DNA of 64,000 nucleotides, taken from Acidobacteriaceae bacterium. GTDB taxonomy: Bacteria > Acidobacteriota > Terriglobia > Terriglobales > Acidobacteriaceae. Position numbers and translations under genes: made by a program. The notes under the pieces were generated by a model. That model was not told the DNA's origin, searched no databases, and saw only the letters and a list, made by a program, of their open reading frames with translations. The DNA lies in the NCBI GenBank assembly GCA_028283625.1, contig JAPWKG010000014.1, positions 49,543 to 113,542 of the forward strand, in the 5' to 3' direction. Below are positions 7,936 to 17,548 of this stretch, piece after piece (the first letter of the stretch is position 1; each line of letters opens with the position of its first letter).

Positions 7936-9456
7936 ATGCCCTTACTAAGCCGCCGGCGTTTTCTTGCCCAAACCGCATTCGCGTCTTTGGCCGCCACACA
8001 CGCCTTCGCCTCATCAAGCGATACCGTCGACGTAACGACTTCTCTAGGCGTTGTACGCGGAGAAAAGCTCACAGGCTTCAACCTCTTTCGCGGAGTTCCC
8101 TTCGCACAACCGCCCGTAGGCCCTCTCCGTTTTCGTCCTCCACAACCTGCGCTGCCCTGGCCGGGTATTCGTGAAGCAACTGGCTTTGCCCCAGCCCCCT
8201 CGCAACACAAAGAGGTGGTCCCACAAAGTGAAGACTGTCTTTATCTCAACATCTGGACCCCCTCCACTCCTGGACCTCATCCTGTTTTCGTCTGGATACA
8301 TGGTGGTGGATACATCAGTGGCCAATCCTCTGATCCCGTAGCCGACGGCAGCCACTTCGCACGCTCCGGCATCGTATGCGTCACCGTCGCATACAGGCTC
8401 GGCGTCTTCGGCTTCCTGGACTGGTCGCCTCTTCTGGGAGAAGAGTATGCAGGATCGGCCAACAATGCATTACGTGATCTCATTCTCTCGTTGCAATGGG
8501 TGCAGGATCACATTGCAGACTTCGGGGGAGATCCTCACGCGGTCACCATCGGAGGAGAGTCAGCGGGAGCAAAGCTCGCCGACATCCTCATGGGAATTCC
8601 CTCGGCGGCTCCACTCTTTCAGCAGGTTGTCAGCGAAAGCGGAGGCGCAGAGCGGCTCTGGAGTAAGGAGCAATCACTCGCTGTCGGAGAAGGATGGCGC
8701 GACGCCTGCAAACAAGCGTTCCCCAACTCTGCCGCAGATGCAGCTCAGGCTCCTGCCGCAGAGATCATTCGTATCCAAGAGCACTTCGAGCAAAACTGGC
8801 CCGTTCACATTCCATTGCGTCCTGCCGTCGATGACCTTCTCATCAAGCAATGGCCGTTGCAAATGATCCGCGCCGGGAACAGCCGCGCAAAGCGCTTGCT
8901 GCTTGGAACGAACCTCGATGAGAGCTCCCTCTTCCTTGGTCCGCATCCGCAACACGCGCCTACCGCACATGATCTCGGCAACCTCACCCTGCAGCAGTAC
9001 GAGCCAATCGCCGCGCATTATCCGGAGCTCTATAAGCAGCTGAATGTCGAGCAGCAGCGCATTCGCGCGGTTACCGCAGAAGAATACTGGGTGCCATCCT
9101 TGCGTGTCGCCGATGCTCACGCAAGCGCGGAAGGCGAAGCGTACGTCTATCGTTTTGACCACCCCGCAGCCTCTGGCCCGATCGCGCACTACGCCTTCCA
9201 CGCCTTCGAACTAGGCTTTGTCTGGGACAAGCTCCCACCGAACATGACGACAGAAGAAATCGCGCTTGCGCTTTCAATGCATGCCGCCTGGGTTAGCTTC
9301 ATTCAGGGCAAAACACCCTCCGGCCCTCATCTGCCCCCCTGGCCGCGCTACACAACGGCGACCCGAGAAACCATGATCTTCAACGAGATCAGCCGGATGG
9401 AAAGCGCTCCACACATCGCCGAATATCACCTCTGGGATGGCCTATTGGAGCACTAA
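7936..9456 (+). CDS. Tat-exported carboxylesterase (para-nitrobenzyl esterase type)
   Basis: 506 residues, the usual length of type-B carboxylesterases. The N-terminus has a Tat motif (SRRRFLAQ) and a short hydrophobic segment ending near residue 25. The nucleophile elbow is GGESAGAKL, the oxyanion strand is VWIHGGGYISG, and the family's SEDCLYLNIW motif is present. The C-terminal His is within FHAFELGFVWD. It probably hydrolyses carboxyl esters in the periplasm. Its stop (9454-9456) overlaps that of the convergent ribokinase gene. Confidence 0.93.
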   Translation: MPLLSRRRFLAQTAFASLAATHAFASSSDTVDVTTSLGVVRGEKLTGFNLFRGVPFAQPPVGPLRFRPPQPALPWPGIREATGFAPAPSQHKEVVPQSEDCLYLNIWTPSTPGPHPVFVWIHGGGYISGQSSDPVADGSHFARSGIVCVTVAYRLGVFGFLDWSPLLGEEYAGSANNALRDLILSLQWVQDHIADFGGDPHAVTIGGESAGAKLADILMGIPSAAPLFQQVVSESGGAERLWSKEQSLAVGEGWRDACKQAFPNSAADAAQAPAAEIIRIQEHFEQNWPVHIPLRPAVDDLLIKQWPLQMIRAGNSRAKRLLLGTNLDESSLFLGPHPQHAPTAHDLGNLTLQQYEPIAAHYPELYKQLNVEQQRIRAVTAEEYWVPSLRVADAHASAEGEAYVYRFDHPAASGPIAHYAFHAFELGFVWDKLPPNMTTEEIALALSMHAAWVSFIQGKTPSGPHLPPWPRYTTATRETMIFNEISRMESAPHIAEYHLWDGLLEH

Positions 9457-9467
9457 CGCTCCAATAG
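9442..9467. terminator. Hairpin spanning the overlapping stops of two convergent genes
   Basis: CTATTGGAGC (9442-9451) and GCTCCAATAG (9458-9467) pair perfectly around a six-base loop that contains both stop codons. Each arm is the last coding sequence of one gene. It would act as a shared bidirectional terminator. Confidence 0.6.
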
Positions 9468-10382
9468 CGCCAGCACCTCAGACAACACCGGCATAGAAGG
9501 CTGCGCACCTGCGCGTGTTACGGATACAGCCGCAACCGCGCAGGCAAATCGCGCGGCCTCTACCGGCTCCATGCCCTGCATCAGCGCATAAGCGAACCCA
9601 CCGTTGAAGGCGTCGCCCGCTGCGGTGCTATCCACGGCCTGAACCCGGAAAGGCTTCACAAACTGCGGTCTGACGTCTGCCCCGGCAAGGTAAACACCCT
9701 TCTCTCCCAACTTGAGAATCACATTTCTTACACCGCTGGCTAAAAGCTTTTCCGCGGCCGCCTCTGCCCCAGAAGCTGCGTCCTCTACTCCAAGGTGACG
9801 CAACAAAATCGCCGTCTCCGTTTCGTTAGGCGTCAGCCACGTAACTGTTCGCAGTATGGCGGGCGATAAAGCCTGCGCAGGTGCCGGGTCCAGCACGAAG
9901 GGAATCCCAAACTCGGCAGCCAGAGCACCCAGTCGCTCCACCGTTTCCAGCGGCACTTCAAGCTGCGCCAGCAGCACGCTGGCATCCCGCAAGAGCGCGC
10001 GATGTATCTCCAAAGCTTCGGGAGTCAAGCCATGGTTGGCCCCCGGAATGACAACGATCGAATTATGTCCCTGCGGCGTTACCAGGATCACAGCGGTGCC
10101 TGACGCTCCAGCGACCTCCAACACCGCGTGCATGTCGACCTGCGCAGCCCCCAGAGCCTCACGCAACTGCTGCGCGAAGCCATCCTGCCCGAGCCGTCCG
10201 ACCATGCTTACCGAGCCTCCCAGACGAGCCGCGGCAACCGCCTGGTTAGCACCCTTGCCTCCGGGGTAGGTGGCAAAGTTGCCGCCAAGCATCGTCTCCC
10301 CTTCCGCAGGCATGCGCGGAACCGAGGCAACCAGATCCAGATTCAAACTGCCAACCACGACGATCTTTCCGCCTGTTTCCAT
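9453..10382 (-). CDS. rbsK: Ribokinase
   Basis: 309 residues, the standard length for PfkB-family ribokinase. The N-terminal VVGSLNLDLVASVPRMP and PGGKGANQAVAAARLGG match the first PfkB signature with its ribose-binding GGKGANQA. The second signature, DSTAAGDAFNGGFAYAL, carries the catalytic Asp and anion hole. It phosphorylates D-ribose to ribose-5-phosphate in the cytoplasm. No rbs transport genes are next to it, so it is probably fed by nucleoside salvage or another importer. Confidence 0.95.
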   Translation of the reverse strand: METGGKIVVVGSLNLDLVASVPRMPAEGETMLGGNFATYPGGKGANQAVAAARLGGSVSMVGRLGQDGFAQQLREALGAAQVDMHAVLEVAGASGTAVILVTPQGHNSIVVIPGANHGLTPEALEIHRALLRDASVLLAQLEVPLETVERLGALAAEFGIPFVLDPAPAQALSPAILRTVTWLTPNETETAILLRHLGVEDAASGAEAAAEKLLASGVRNVILKLGEKGVYLAGADVRPQFVKPFRVQAVDSTAAGDAFNGGFAYALMQGMEPVEAARFACAVAAVSVTRAGAQPSMPVLSEVLALLER

Positions 10383-10463
10383 CCCCGTCCCCGCTTCCTT
10401 CCTTCCAGCACATCGCGTCGATTACAGAACGGTAACACCCCGCGAACGGTCTAGAATCGCTTT

Positions 10464-12017
10464 GTGACCCCCGCCATGCGTTGTGCCCTCATCCTGCCAG
10501 GACTTCTTGCGTCTTGCTCGCTCTACGCGCAGCAAGCCGCGCCTGCACCCGCAACCCCAGCGCCCTATACCTTGAAGATCTCCAGCCGCCGCGTCGTGCT
10601 GGACGTCATCGTGCTGGACAAGGCAGGCAAGCCGGTTCGCGGCCTCGATAGCTCGCAGTTTACCGTGCTCGAAAACAACGTTCCCCAAACGCTGCGCTCC
10701 TTCGAAGAGTCCACCCCGGCAGCTGCCGGGGTCGATGCGAAGACCATTAACAATACCGAGGACCTGCGCAAGTTCGGTGGCACACGGCCGGTCGACATCA
10801 TCGTGTTCGACGAGTTGAACTCCAAGTTTGAAGACATGGCCTACTCCCGCAACATGGTGGAGAAGTTCATCAACCGGCAGCCCGAAAAGCTGCCCGTCCC
10901 CACTCAGCTTCTAGCTGCTGGAGACACGCATTTCGCTGTACTGCAGGACTACACGCAGAACCGCAAAGATCTGCTCGACGCACTGAACAAACACATGCCG
11001 CAGTATCCCTGGCAGATGATGCGGGATAACTCCAGCGGAGAAGGCGCGCTCGAGCGCATGGCCCAGACGCTTGGTGTGCTGTCACAAATTGCAGATGCTT
11101 CCAGCGGAACTCCCGGACGCAAGAACGTCATCTGGATCGGTACCGGCTATCCGGGTGTTGATACCACCACCATGGATGAGGACGATCAGGCAAAGATGCT
11201 ACCCGCCATCAAGACCGTGACCTCGCGTATGATGGCCAGCCGTGTCACGCTTTACGTCGTTGATCCCACAGGCGTTCATGGCGTGCAGCAGGACGCCGGA
11301 GCTGATCCCGACGGAAACCCCGACGCGTCTGCTCCTAGCAGCCTGCTTGGGCCCTTCAACGGTCCGCTCGACTTCACCAGCTTTGCCAGTGCGACCGGAG
11401 GTGAGGTCTTCTCGGAACGCAATGACCTCGATGGCGCCATCGATGAAGGGCTGCACGAAGCCGCGAACTATTACACGCTCTCCTACGCTCCTACCGACAA
11501 CAGCGATATCGACACGAAGTTCCGCAAGATTCGTATCGTAATGAAAGATAAGAGCCTGCACGCTGTAACGCGCAACGGATACTTCCCCGGCCCTGCCCCG
11601 ATTGAAGCCGCTCCGCAACCCAAGCAGAAAAGCAGTGACCAACTCAAATGGGATATGGCCTCAGCCGCTCAAACGAACCTTGTGTACAACGGTCTGGATC
11701 TTCGTCCACAGGCCACCCCGCAGGGCTACACTCTAGCCGTCGTCGCTCGAGACCTTACGTGGACTGATGCAGCCGATGGCAGCCGTACAGCCGATGTCAC
11801 CGTCATGGCGATCGCGTATGACGCAAAAGGCAAGCAGCTGCGGCATGAGTCCCAGGAGCTGCACGAGAAGATCGGCTCCAAGGACAACATCGAGCAGGGA
11901 CAGCGCGCAGGCTTCTCCTTTGCCTTCCACGCACCGGCAAAGACCGCGCGCATCCGCTTTGTCATGCGCGATAGCGGCAACGGAAAGATGGGCTCCTCTG
12001 AAGTCCACGTCGAATAG
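10464..12017 (+). CDS. Secreted acidobacterial VWFA-like protein
   Basis: 517 residues from a GTG start; the ATG four codons later is also possible. A signal peptide ends near SLYAQQ, followed by a Pro/Ala-rich linker. Residues about 35-310 match the acidobacterial VWFA-related family: a beta domain with VVLDVIVLDKAGKPVRGL, then PVDIIVFDELNSKFEDMAYSR, NVIWIGTGYPG and a TLYVVDPTGVH strand. A C-terminal domain rich in beta structure follows. The canonical DxSxS metal site is not evident: the equivalent strand reads VFDELNSK. The role is unknown; members are exported and very numerous in Acidobacteria. Confidence 0.88.
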   Translation: MTPAMRCALILPGLLASCSLYAQQAAPAPATPAPYTLKISSRRVVLDVIVLDKAGKPVRGLDSSQFTVLENNVPQTLRSFEESTPAAAGVDAKTINNTEDLRKFGGTRPVDIIVFDELNSKFEDMAYSRNMVEKFINRQPEKLPVPTQLLAAGDTHFAVLQDYTQNRKDLLDALNKHMPQYPWQMMRDNSSGEGALERMAQTLGVLSQIADASSGTPGRKNVIWIGTGYPGVDTTTMDEDDQAKMLPAIKTVTSRMMASRVTLYVVDPTGVHGVQQDAGADPDGNPDASAPSSLLGPFNGPLDFTSFASATGGEVFSERNDLDGAIDEGLHEAANYYTLSYAPTDNSDIDTKFRKIRIVMKDKSLHAVTRNGYFPGPAPIEAAPQPKQKSSDQLKWDMASAAQTNLVYNGLDLRPQATPQGYTLAVVARDLTWTDAADGSRTADVTVMAIAYDAKGKQLRHESQELHEKIGSKDNIEQGQRAGFSFAFHAPAKTARIRFVMRDSGNGKMGSSEVHVE

Positions 12018-12114
12018 CGGACGGAGTGCTCGCGGCTTCCTGTAGGCTTAGGGCACTCATTCGTTGCGCTGCACACCAATACCCAAACCACTCTGCATAA
12101 TGGAGGCATGAGGG

Positions 12115-13176
12115 ATGAAACTCTCTGCGCTTACTGCACTCACAGGCGCGACTTTCCTAGTGATCAGCATGGCTTCGCAGGCTCAGAGCAAGCCTGCCGA
12201 AAAGCCTGTCTTTCCATCCGGCGTCCCTGTCATCCAGGTCCCCTTCGCGGATGACAATCTCAGCTTCCAGCACCTGAACTCCATCCATCTAAACCTCTCC
12301 TTCAACGGCGGCCCGGCCTCACGCTTTCAGGTTGATACGGGCTCTGTGGGCATCATGGTGGGTGCAGATGAGATTCCCGGCTTTGACGGAAAAGGAGAAC
12401 CTGGAGAGATTACCTACTCCAGCTCAGGCGTTCATCTGACCGGCGTCTGGACCACCGTAGACGTCGGCTTCCCGGACGCGCATATGCCCGACGGTTCACC
12501 CGTTGTTGCACATATGAAGGTTCTCGCCGTAACGCATAAGGAGTGTCTCGGTATAGGCGTAAACGAAGCGAAATGCAGCCCGGGGCCGGCTCATCCGCAC
12601 ATGCTCGGCATTGGTTTTGGCCGCGGCAAGGATGACGAGTACACCACCGCACTGCGGAACGCGTTCCTCATGCTCAACGCCATGCAAAAGGGCTCCATGC
12701 GGCGCGGCTATACGATCACACCTCATGGCGTTCAGCTGGGCCTCAACGCCGAATCCATTACAGGGGATTGGAAGTGGCAGAAGCTTGCGCCCCGTAAAGT
12801 CGAAGTACCGGACTCCTATAACGGTCCCCACGACTGGACTACCGCAGCCGGAACAATCAACGTCGAGAACAAACAGCTCTCGATGGGCACCGTGCTCATC
12901 GATACAGGCTTGACGAACATGATGATTTCCTCGCCCGGTGCCCCGGAAACAGGCAGTATCCCGGATGGCGTTCCGATCAAGGTCTCTCTGCTCGGCGGAC
13001 AGCTCGGCTATGAGTTCAGCGTTGGCTCCAAGCATGATCCAGAGACACCAAACAAGGTGAACTGGAGAGCGCCTCACGCTGAAACCTTCGTCAATACAGG
13101 TCTACGCGCGCTTGCGCACTTCGACTACTGCTACGACGCCGATGCAGGATTTCTCGGGCTCAAGTATCGCCCCTAA
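12115..13176 (+). CDS. Secreted two-lobed aspartic-protease-like protein
   Basis: 353 residues with a signal peptide (to about residue 24, ASQAQS). It carries two DTG motifs in hydrophobic strands: FQVDTGSVGIMV (Asp 74) and VLIDTGLTNMMIS (Asp 263). The spacing of 189 residues and total length are close to pepsin-fold (A1) proteases, in which each lobe gives one catalytic Asp. No other family came to mind. The second motif has Leu rather than Ser/Thr after DTG, which departs from classical pepsins, so activity is uncertain. It follows the VWFA gene by 97 bases in the same direction. Unknown role; periplasmic or secreted proteolysis is an inference. Confidence 0.6.
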   Translation: MKLSALTALTGATFLVISMASQAQSKPAEKPVFPSGVPVIQVPFADDNLSFQHLNSIHLNLSFNGGPASRFQVDTGSVGIMVGADEIPGFDGKGEPGEITYSSSGVHLTGVWTTVDVGFPDAHMPDGSPVVAHMKVLAVTHKECLGIGVNEAKCSPGPAHPHMLGIGFGRGKDDEYTTALRNAFLMLNAMQKGSMRRGYTITPHGVQLGLNAESITGDWKWQKLAPRKVEVPDSYNGPHDWTTAAGTINVENKQLSMGTVLIDTGLTNMMISSPGAPETGSIPDGVPIKVSLLGGQLGYEFSVGSKHDPETPNKVNWRAPHAETFVNTGLRALAHFDYCYDADAGFLGLKYRP

Positions 13177-13191
13177 CCAATCCTCTTCCTC

Positions 13192-13235
13192 ACACAAGAG
13201 ATGGGCCTGCATTGCTGCAGGCCCATCTCTTGTGT
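13192..13235. terminator. 20-bp perfect bidirectional hairpin
   Basis: Arms 13192-13211 and 13216-13235 are exact inverted copies around a four-base loop. It lies between the stops of the convergent genes at 12115 and 13250, with no long T run on either side. Confidence 0.75.
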
Positions 13236-13249
13236 TGCAACGGAACAGC

Positions 13250-13978
13250 TTACTTCTTCTTTTCTTCCGCCCACTTCGTACGCAACGCATCCCAGTCCAC
13301 CACATGCGTGTAGTACTTAACACCATTCGGCCACGCACCTTCATGCTTGGCAAAAGAGTTACGCGCCACACCATTTGAGAAGTTCAGTGCTCCCGCCTGA
13401 GCCGTCTCCACACCGTCCTTCTCCAACTCCTCGGAAGTTTTCTCATAAGGACGAACGATAGCGATGTGTCCGGGACGATGCTCATCCGGGCTCTCATAAA
13501 CGACCACCACAAGATCGCCTTGATTCGCATGGGTCTGAGCCTCTGCCGCACTGCCTAAAGGCTCCCAGCCGTCCTTACGTCCCTCGGAAGTGTGAAACCA
13601 GCGCGCCTGCGCGCTCGCCAAAAGCTGTTGAGGATGCTGAGGAGGACGCAGCATATACACATTCAAACGCAGTCCAAGCGCCGCTGTGAACGAAGAGCAG
13701 TGCGTAGCCCGGTCCGGCCCCGTGGAACTGGATGGCTGATCCTGCTGTCCAGTCAGCCAGTCGATGTGCACACGTGGCTGCCACAACGAATCAACGTGCA
13801 TCGAATCGATCACAGCATCCAGATACTTTCCGTTGTAGCTCACGACACCACAGCACAGCGCAGTCGGTGCAGCTGCGACCTCTGCTGTCGGGGCAGAGGC
13901 GTTGCCTGCTTGCGCCAACGCGCAAGGCACTGCGAACGCGGCTAAAACCGCCAGGACTCCTGCTTTCTTCCAATTCAT
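13250..13978 (-). CDS. Secreted CHAP/NlpC-like cysteine hydrolase candidate
   Basis: 242 residues with a signal peptide ending near ALAQA. The core holds ATHCSSFTAALG (a Cys at the start of a helix) and, about 90 residues on, RPGHIAIVRPY (a His on a strand). This is the Cys...His order of CHAP/NlpC-P60 amidases and endopeptidases. The short DLVVVVYESPDE segment before the His also fits that fold. A role in cell-wall turnover is plausible but inferred; I did not see a full family match. The start ATG is preceded by TACGAGGTAAGAA. Confidence 0.55.
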   Translation of the reverse strand: MNWKKAGVLAVLAAFAVPCALAQAGNASAPTAEVAAAPTALCCGVVSYNGKYLDAVIDSMHVDSLWQPRVHIDWLTGQQDQPSSSTGPDRATHCSSFTAALGLRLNVYMLRPPQHPQQLLASAQARWFHTSEGRKDGWEPLGSAAEAQTHANQGDLVVVVYESPDEHRPGHIAIVRPYEKTSEELEKDGVETAQAGALNFSNGVARNSFAKHEGAWPNGVKYYTHVVDWDALRTKWAEEKKK

Positions 13979-13990
13979 TTCTTACCTCGT

Positions 13991-14028
13991 AGAGCGGGCG
14001 CAGCTTCCATAGAAGCTGCGCCCGCTCT
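13991..14028 (-). terminator. 17-bp perfect hairpin after the large TonB receptor
   Basis: AGAGCGGGCGCAGCTTC (13991-14007) and its exact complement (14012-14028) enclose a CATA loop, 18 bases past the TonB-receptor stop and before the next minus-strand gene. Confidence 0.75.
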
Positions 14029-14045
14029 TATCTCTTGCTACGTTT

Positions 14046-17000
14046 TTAGAAGGTGTACCGGAAGCCCAGCTGCATGGAACGAGCTCCTGAAGCCGTATCG
14101 GGATCACCATAATAGAAAGTCGTAGGGCTCGAAGTTGCACTACGCTGCGTTGGATTCTGCCCCGTTCCCCAAATCGTATCGTAATCCGTATAGCTGAGAT
14201 GGTTGGTCAGATTGAACACTTCCGCCGAGAAGGTCAGACGCTGTCCTCGTGCGAAGCGGATTTCCTTCTGACCGCGGGCGTTCCAGTTGGACTGACGTCC
14301 GGTACGAAAAGAATTGCGCCCCACCATAACCCCGTTAATAAACGGACGATCCGTGCTCGAATCATCGTTATTGAGATCCGAACCAACGGTAATGTTCTCT
14401 GGAGAACCGGAATGAATATCCAGCGTGCTGGACATAATCCAGTTGCCAAAGATCTGGCGCATGATGTCATGATGCGAACGAGAAGCACGGAACGGAATGC
14501 GATAAACCGCTGCTCCCGTAAAACGATGACGCACGTCTTCATTCGAGAGCGATTTTTCTGCTCCCGGATCATACGGGTTATTCGGCAGCGCTCCGTTCAG
14601 GAAGTCCGGCGCGTCATCCAGGGCCTTGGACCAAACATACCCGGCACGCATGGTGAACCCCTTCCAGGAGCTCTGCACCAGCGAGACACGTAGAGCGTTG
14701 TAGTTTGAATGACCCCAGGGGCCGGTGATGTTGATGTCGTTGAAGTTCGGATCTTTACGGTTAGCAAAGTAAGGGCGGCCATACTGCTGAAAACATGGCT
14801 GCGCCTTCCCTAAAGAACTATTCACGCTATTACAGCTATTGGTGCCGTCATACGCTGCAAAACCGAATTGTGTCTGGTTATCTTTCGTAAGAATTACCGG
14901 CGGCAGCAGGTTTGAGTTTGCGGCCTTCAGCAACTTCTCTCCCTCCACGTGGATGCCGGTTACGGACAACACCAGACGGGAGGTCAACGAGCGATCTACA
15001 CCGAAATCTACCTGGTGGATCATCGGCAGCACTAGCCCCGGATATGCGCGCGAAATCGTCGGCGCAATTGCAGAACCATAGCCGCTGGTCGGATAGCTGG
15101 ATGACTGCTGGTATGGACCGACAAGGAATGCTGCGCGAATTTGATTCGAAGTGCTGTTGTTCAAATTCAGAATCATCGTTTCCTTGGTCTGCAGCGTGTT
15201 GCGAGCCAGGATCAGAAGATTCTTGTCATAGAACATGCCATAGCCGGCACGCAGAATCGTCTTCCCACGCTTATCCAGCGAGAACGCCAAGCCGATACGC
15301 GGAGAGAAGTTGTTATAGTCGCGGTTCATTCCGCTGGAAAGAACCTGCTGCATTGGATCCGATACGTTCTGATTCAAGCCCTGAGGCTGCAGATCGAGGT
15401 CGTAACGAACGCCGTAGTTCAGCGTAAGACGCGCCGTAGCCTTCCAGGAGTCTTCCAGATAAGCACCGATCAGGGTATCCGGCAGATGAATATCCGGGTT
15501 CCCAAAGCTTTGCGTGTACTTGTAAGGAATCGGAGAGTAGGCTCCGTTGACCTTTGAGGCAAAGTTAGTCGTCGAGTAGAAATTCCAGTACCCCTGAAAC
15601 GCGGTGGGGAAGACGCTATGCGCGCGGATGTAATTTACCTGCACGCCCATCTTGATCAAATGCTGATGACGCGTCCAGCTCACGGCGTCATCCGCTTCGT
15701 AATGATCTTCATCCAACGTGACCGGAAAGTCCGTGGTCGGTCCAATGTAAACAGAACCGCCGATATCGGCACCCGTACCACTTGAGTTTGCCTGCTGCTT
15801 CAACCGCTGCGGAGCCACCATGAAGTGAGCTTCATTCAGCAGTGTAGGGGTAAAGATGTGGGTCCACTCGGCAAAGTAGTTCTGCGTATGGGTATACGTG
15901 CTCGTTGCAGTGGAGAAGTCATAGTACGAGCCAGCATTAACGTTGTTGGCCTGGATGTACTGGACGTAAATGACACGCGCGATGAAGGTATCGCGATCGC
16001 TAAAACGATGGTCGATACGCAGGGAGCTGAGCGTCTGCGCACTCGACTGCGGAATGTAGCTGTCTGTATCCAGGTGCGTCGTGGGAGCGTTGATATACAC
16101 ACCGCTCTGCAACACCGGATCAACCGTAGCGGCATAGCCAGCCATTCTCGAAACCTTGGAAGTATTCAGACCGATATATTCCAGAGCACCGTAGAAGTAC
16201 GTGCGGTTTTCCTTGATAGGACCAGCGAAGTGCATACCAACGTCGTTGCGGGCATACGTTCCGGGGTCGACGCTTGTGAAGTAGTTCGGAGTATTCATCC
16301 ACTGGTTACGCATGAAGTAGTAAGCCGAACCGTGAAAGCGATCCGAACCTGCGCGCGTTACCACGTTGATAAAGCCACCACCTGCACCACCGAACTCAGC
16401 CGGAAACTGTTCCGTCAAAACCTGAAACTGCCCGATAGCGTCCTGCGATAGTGTCTGACGAACGTTGCCGTTGAGCTGACCGTTGTTCTCAACACCATCG
16501 ATCATGATCGAGTTCGAACGAGAACGCTGGCCGTTTACGGAAAAGCCGGAGTTCTGTCCCGTCGTCTGCGTCACCGTCACGTTGGGAACGGTCACGGCAA
16601 AATCGAGGAAGTTACGTCCGTCGGAGGGAAGGTTATCGATTTCTTCCGTGCCGATCGTCTGTCCTATCGTAGTGCGATCCGGATCGATCGTCGAAACATC
16701 CGAAGTCACCTGCACCACGGTATCGCTGTTGGCTACCTTCATTCCCACAGACAGGGTTGAAGCCTGACCAACCTCAAGCGTTACGCCGTTCTGCTGATAC
16801 GTAGCAAACCCGTTTGCAGCGACGGAGAGCTCATAGGAACCCACCGGAAGCGCCGTAAACCGGAAACGTCCGTGCGTATCAGAAACACCAACGCGCACAT
16901 CGTGCGTCTGGGTTTGGGTGAGGGTCAGTGTCGCTCCAGGAAGATGTGCGCCGCTGGGGTCCTGTACATCTACTTCCAGACCGGCGGTATCAACCGATTG

Positions 17001-17072
17001 AGCATATAAATGACCACCTACAAAAAAACACACGGAGAGAAGCATCAAGTACAACAAACGAGCCAAACGCAT
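14046..17072 (-). CDS. Large TonB-dependent receptor with carboxypeptidase-regulatory domain
   Basis: 1008 residues. A signal peptide (to about 25, HLYAQS) is followed by a carboxypeptidase-regulatory-like beta domain (about 28-115; LEVDVQDPSGAHLPGATLTL, RFTALPVGSYELSVAANGF). Next are a TonB plug (about 125-240; NLPSDGRNFLDFAVTVPNV, INVVTRAGSDRFHGSAYYF) and a barrel ending in an aromatic MQLGFRYTF strand, as outer-membrane insertion requires. This is the Oar-like architecture expanded in Acidobacteria, presumed to import large glycans or peptides; the substrate cannot be read. An AAGGAG ribosome-binding site sits about 11 bases before the ATG. No partner SusD-like gene is present. Confidence 0.93.
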   Translation of the reverse strand: MRLARLLYLMLLSVCFFVGGHLYAQSVDTAGLEVDVQDPSGAHLPGATLTLTQTQTHDVRVGVSDTHGRFRFTALPVGSYELSVAANGFATYQQNGVTLEVGQASTLSVGMKVANSDTVVQVTSDVSTIDPDRTTIGQTIGTEEIDNLPSDGRNFLDFAVTVPNVTVTQTTGQNSGFSVNGQRSRSNSIMIDGVENNGQLNGNVRQTLSQDAIGQFQVLTEQFPAEFGGAGGGFINVVTRAGSDRFHGSAYYFMRNQWMNTPNYFTSVDPGTYARNDVGMHFAGPIKENRTYFYGALEYIGLNTSKVSRMAGYAATVDPVLQSGVYINAPTTHLDTDSYIPQSSAQTLSSLRIDHRFSDRDTFIARVIYVQYIQANNVNAGSYYDFSTATSTYTHTQNYFAEWTHIFTPTLLNEAHFMVAPQRLKQQANSSGTGADIGGSVYIGPTTDFPVTLDEDHYEADDAVSWTRHQHLIKMGVQVNYIRAHSVFPTAFQGYWNFYSTTNFASKVNGAYSPIPYKYTQSFGNPDIHLPDTLIGAYLEDSWKATARLTLNYGVRYDLDLQPQGLNQNVSDPMQQVLSSGMNRDYNNFSPRIGLAFSLDKRGKTILRAGYGMFYDKNLLILARNTLQTKETMILNLNNSTSNQIRAAFLVGPYQQSSSYPTSGYGSAIAPTISRAYPGLVLPMIHQVDFGVDRSLTSRLVLSVTGIHVEGEKLLKAANSNLLPPVILTKDNQTQFGFAAYDGTNSCNSVNSSLGKAQPCFQQYGRPYFANRKDPNFNDINITGPWGHSNYNALRVSLVQSSWKGFTMRAGYVWSKALDDAPDFLNGALPNNPYDPGAEKSLSNEDVRHRFTGAAVYRIPFRASRSHHDIMRQIFGNWIMSSTLDIHSGSPENITVGSDLNNDDSSTDRPFINGVMVGRNSFRTGRQSNWNARGQKEIRFARGQRLTFSAEVFNLTNHLSYTDYDTIWGTGQNPTQRSATSSPTTFYYGDPDTASGARSMQLGFRYTF

Positions 17073-17548
17073 TCGAGGTACGACTCCTTAGCAGAACAAC
17101 GCACCTTCTCCCGACAGGACAGAAGGTGACCGTTTCAGCAGGCGACTGTATCTCAGGCGCGTTCTACGCAGCACAGCTCTTTGCTACAGCCAATGCCCGC
17201 TGACGGAAGGAAAACGATAGAGTTGGGAACCAGTGCCTAGACCGTAACATCGCCATCATCCGACAGCAACCTGCATTTCACACGGACGTGCGATGATCGG
17301 TATCCCTCTGCTTGCTTCGGCGCAACAGCCTCGCTATGCTCAAGGCAACTCACCAAAAGCACTGATCACGCGCCGTCTTGTACGACGCGTTTATTCAGCC
17401 TTGAATGCGGTAAGCCGGCCCCAGGAGGGGAAGTACCGTTTCCGTTGTTGCCTGCGATCTTCCGCTAGAGAAGATCGTCCGCTGCATCGCGGTCTCTCCA
17501 CGTATAGCGCCTGAACCGGTTCCGCGGACAGAAGGGACGCTCTTCCAG
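17073..17548. other. 476-base divergent intergenic region
   Basis: This lies between the divergent TonB receptor and the NHL/Ig protein genes and should hold both promoters. A 73-codon frame at 17293-17514 has no recognisable motif and is left uncalled. I see no confident promoter or riboswitch. Confidence 0.5.

Noticed and set aside
17293..17514. 73-codon frame upstream of the NHL/Ig protein
   Set aside because: Basic, low-complexity and without a signal, domain or ribosome-binding site.
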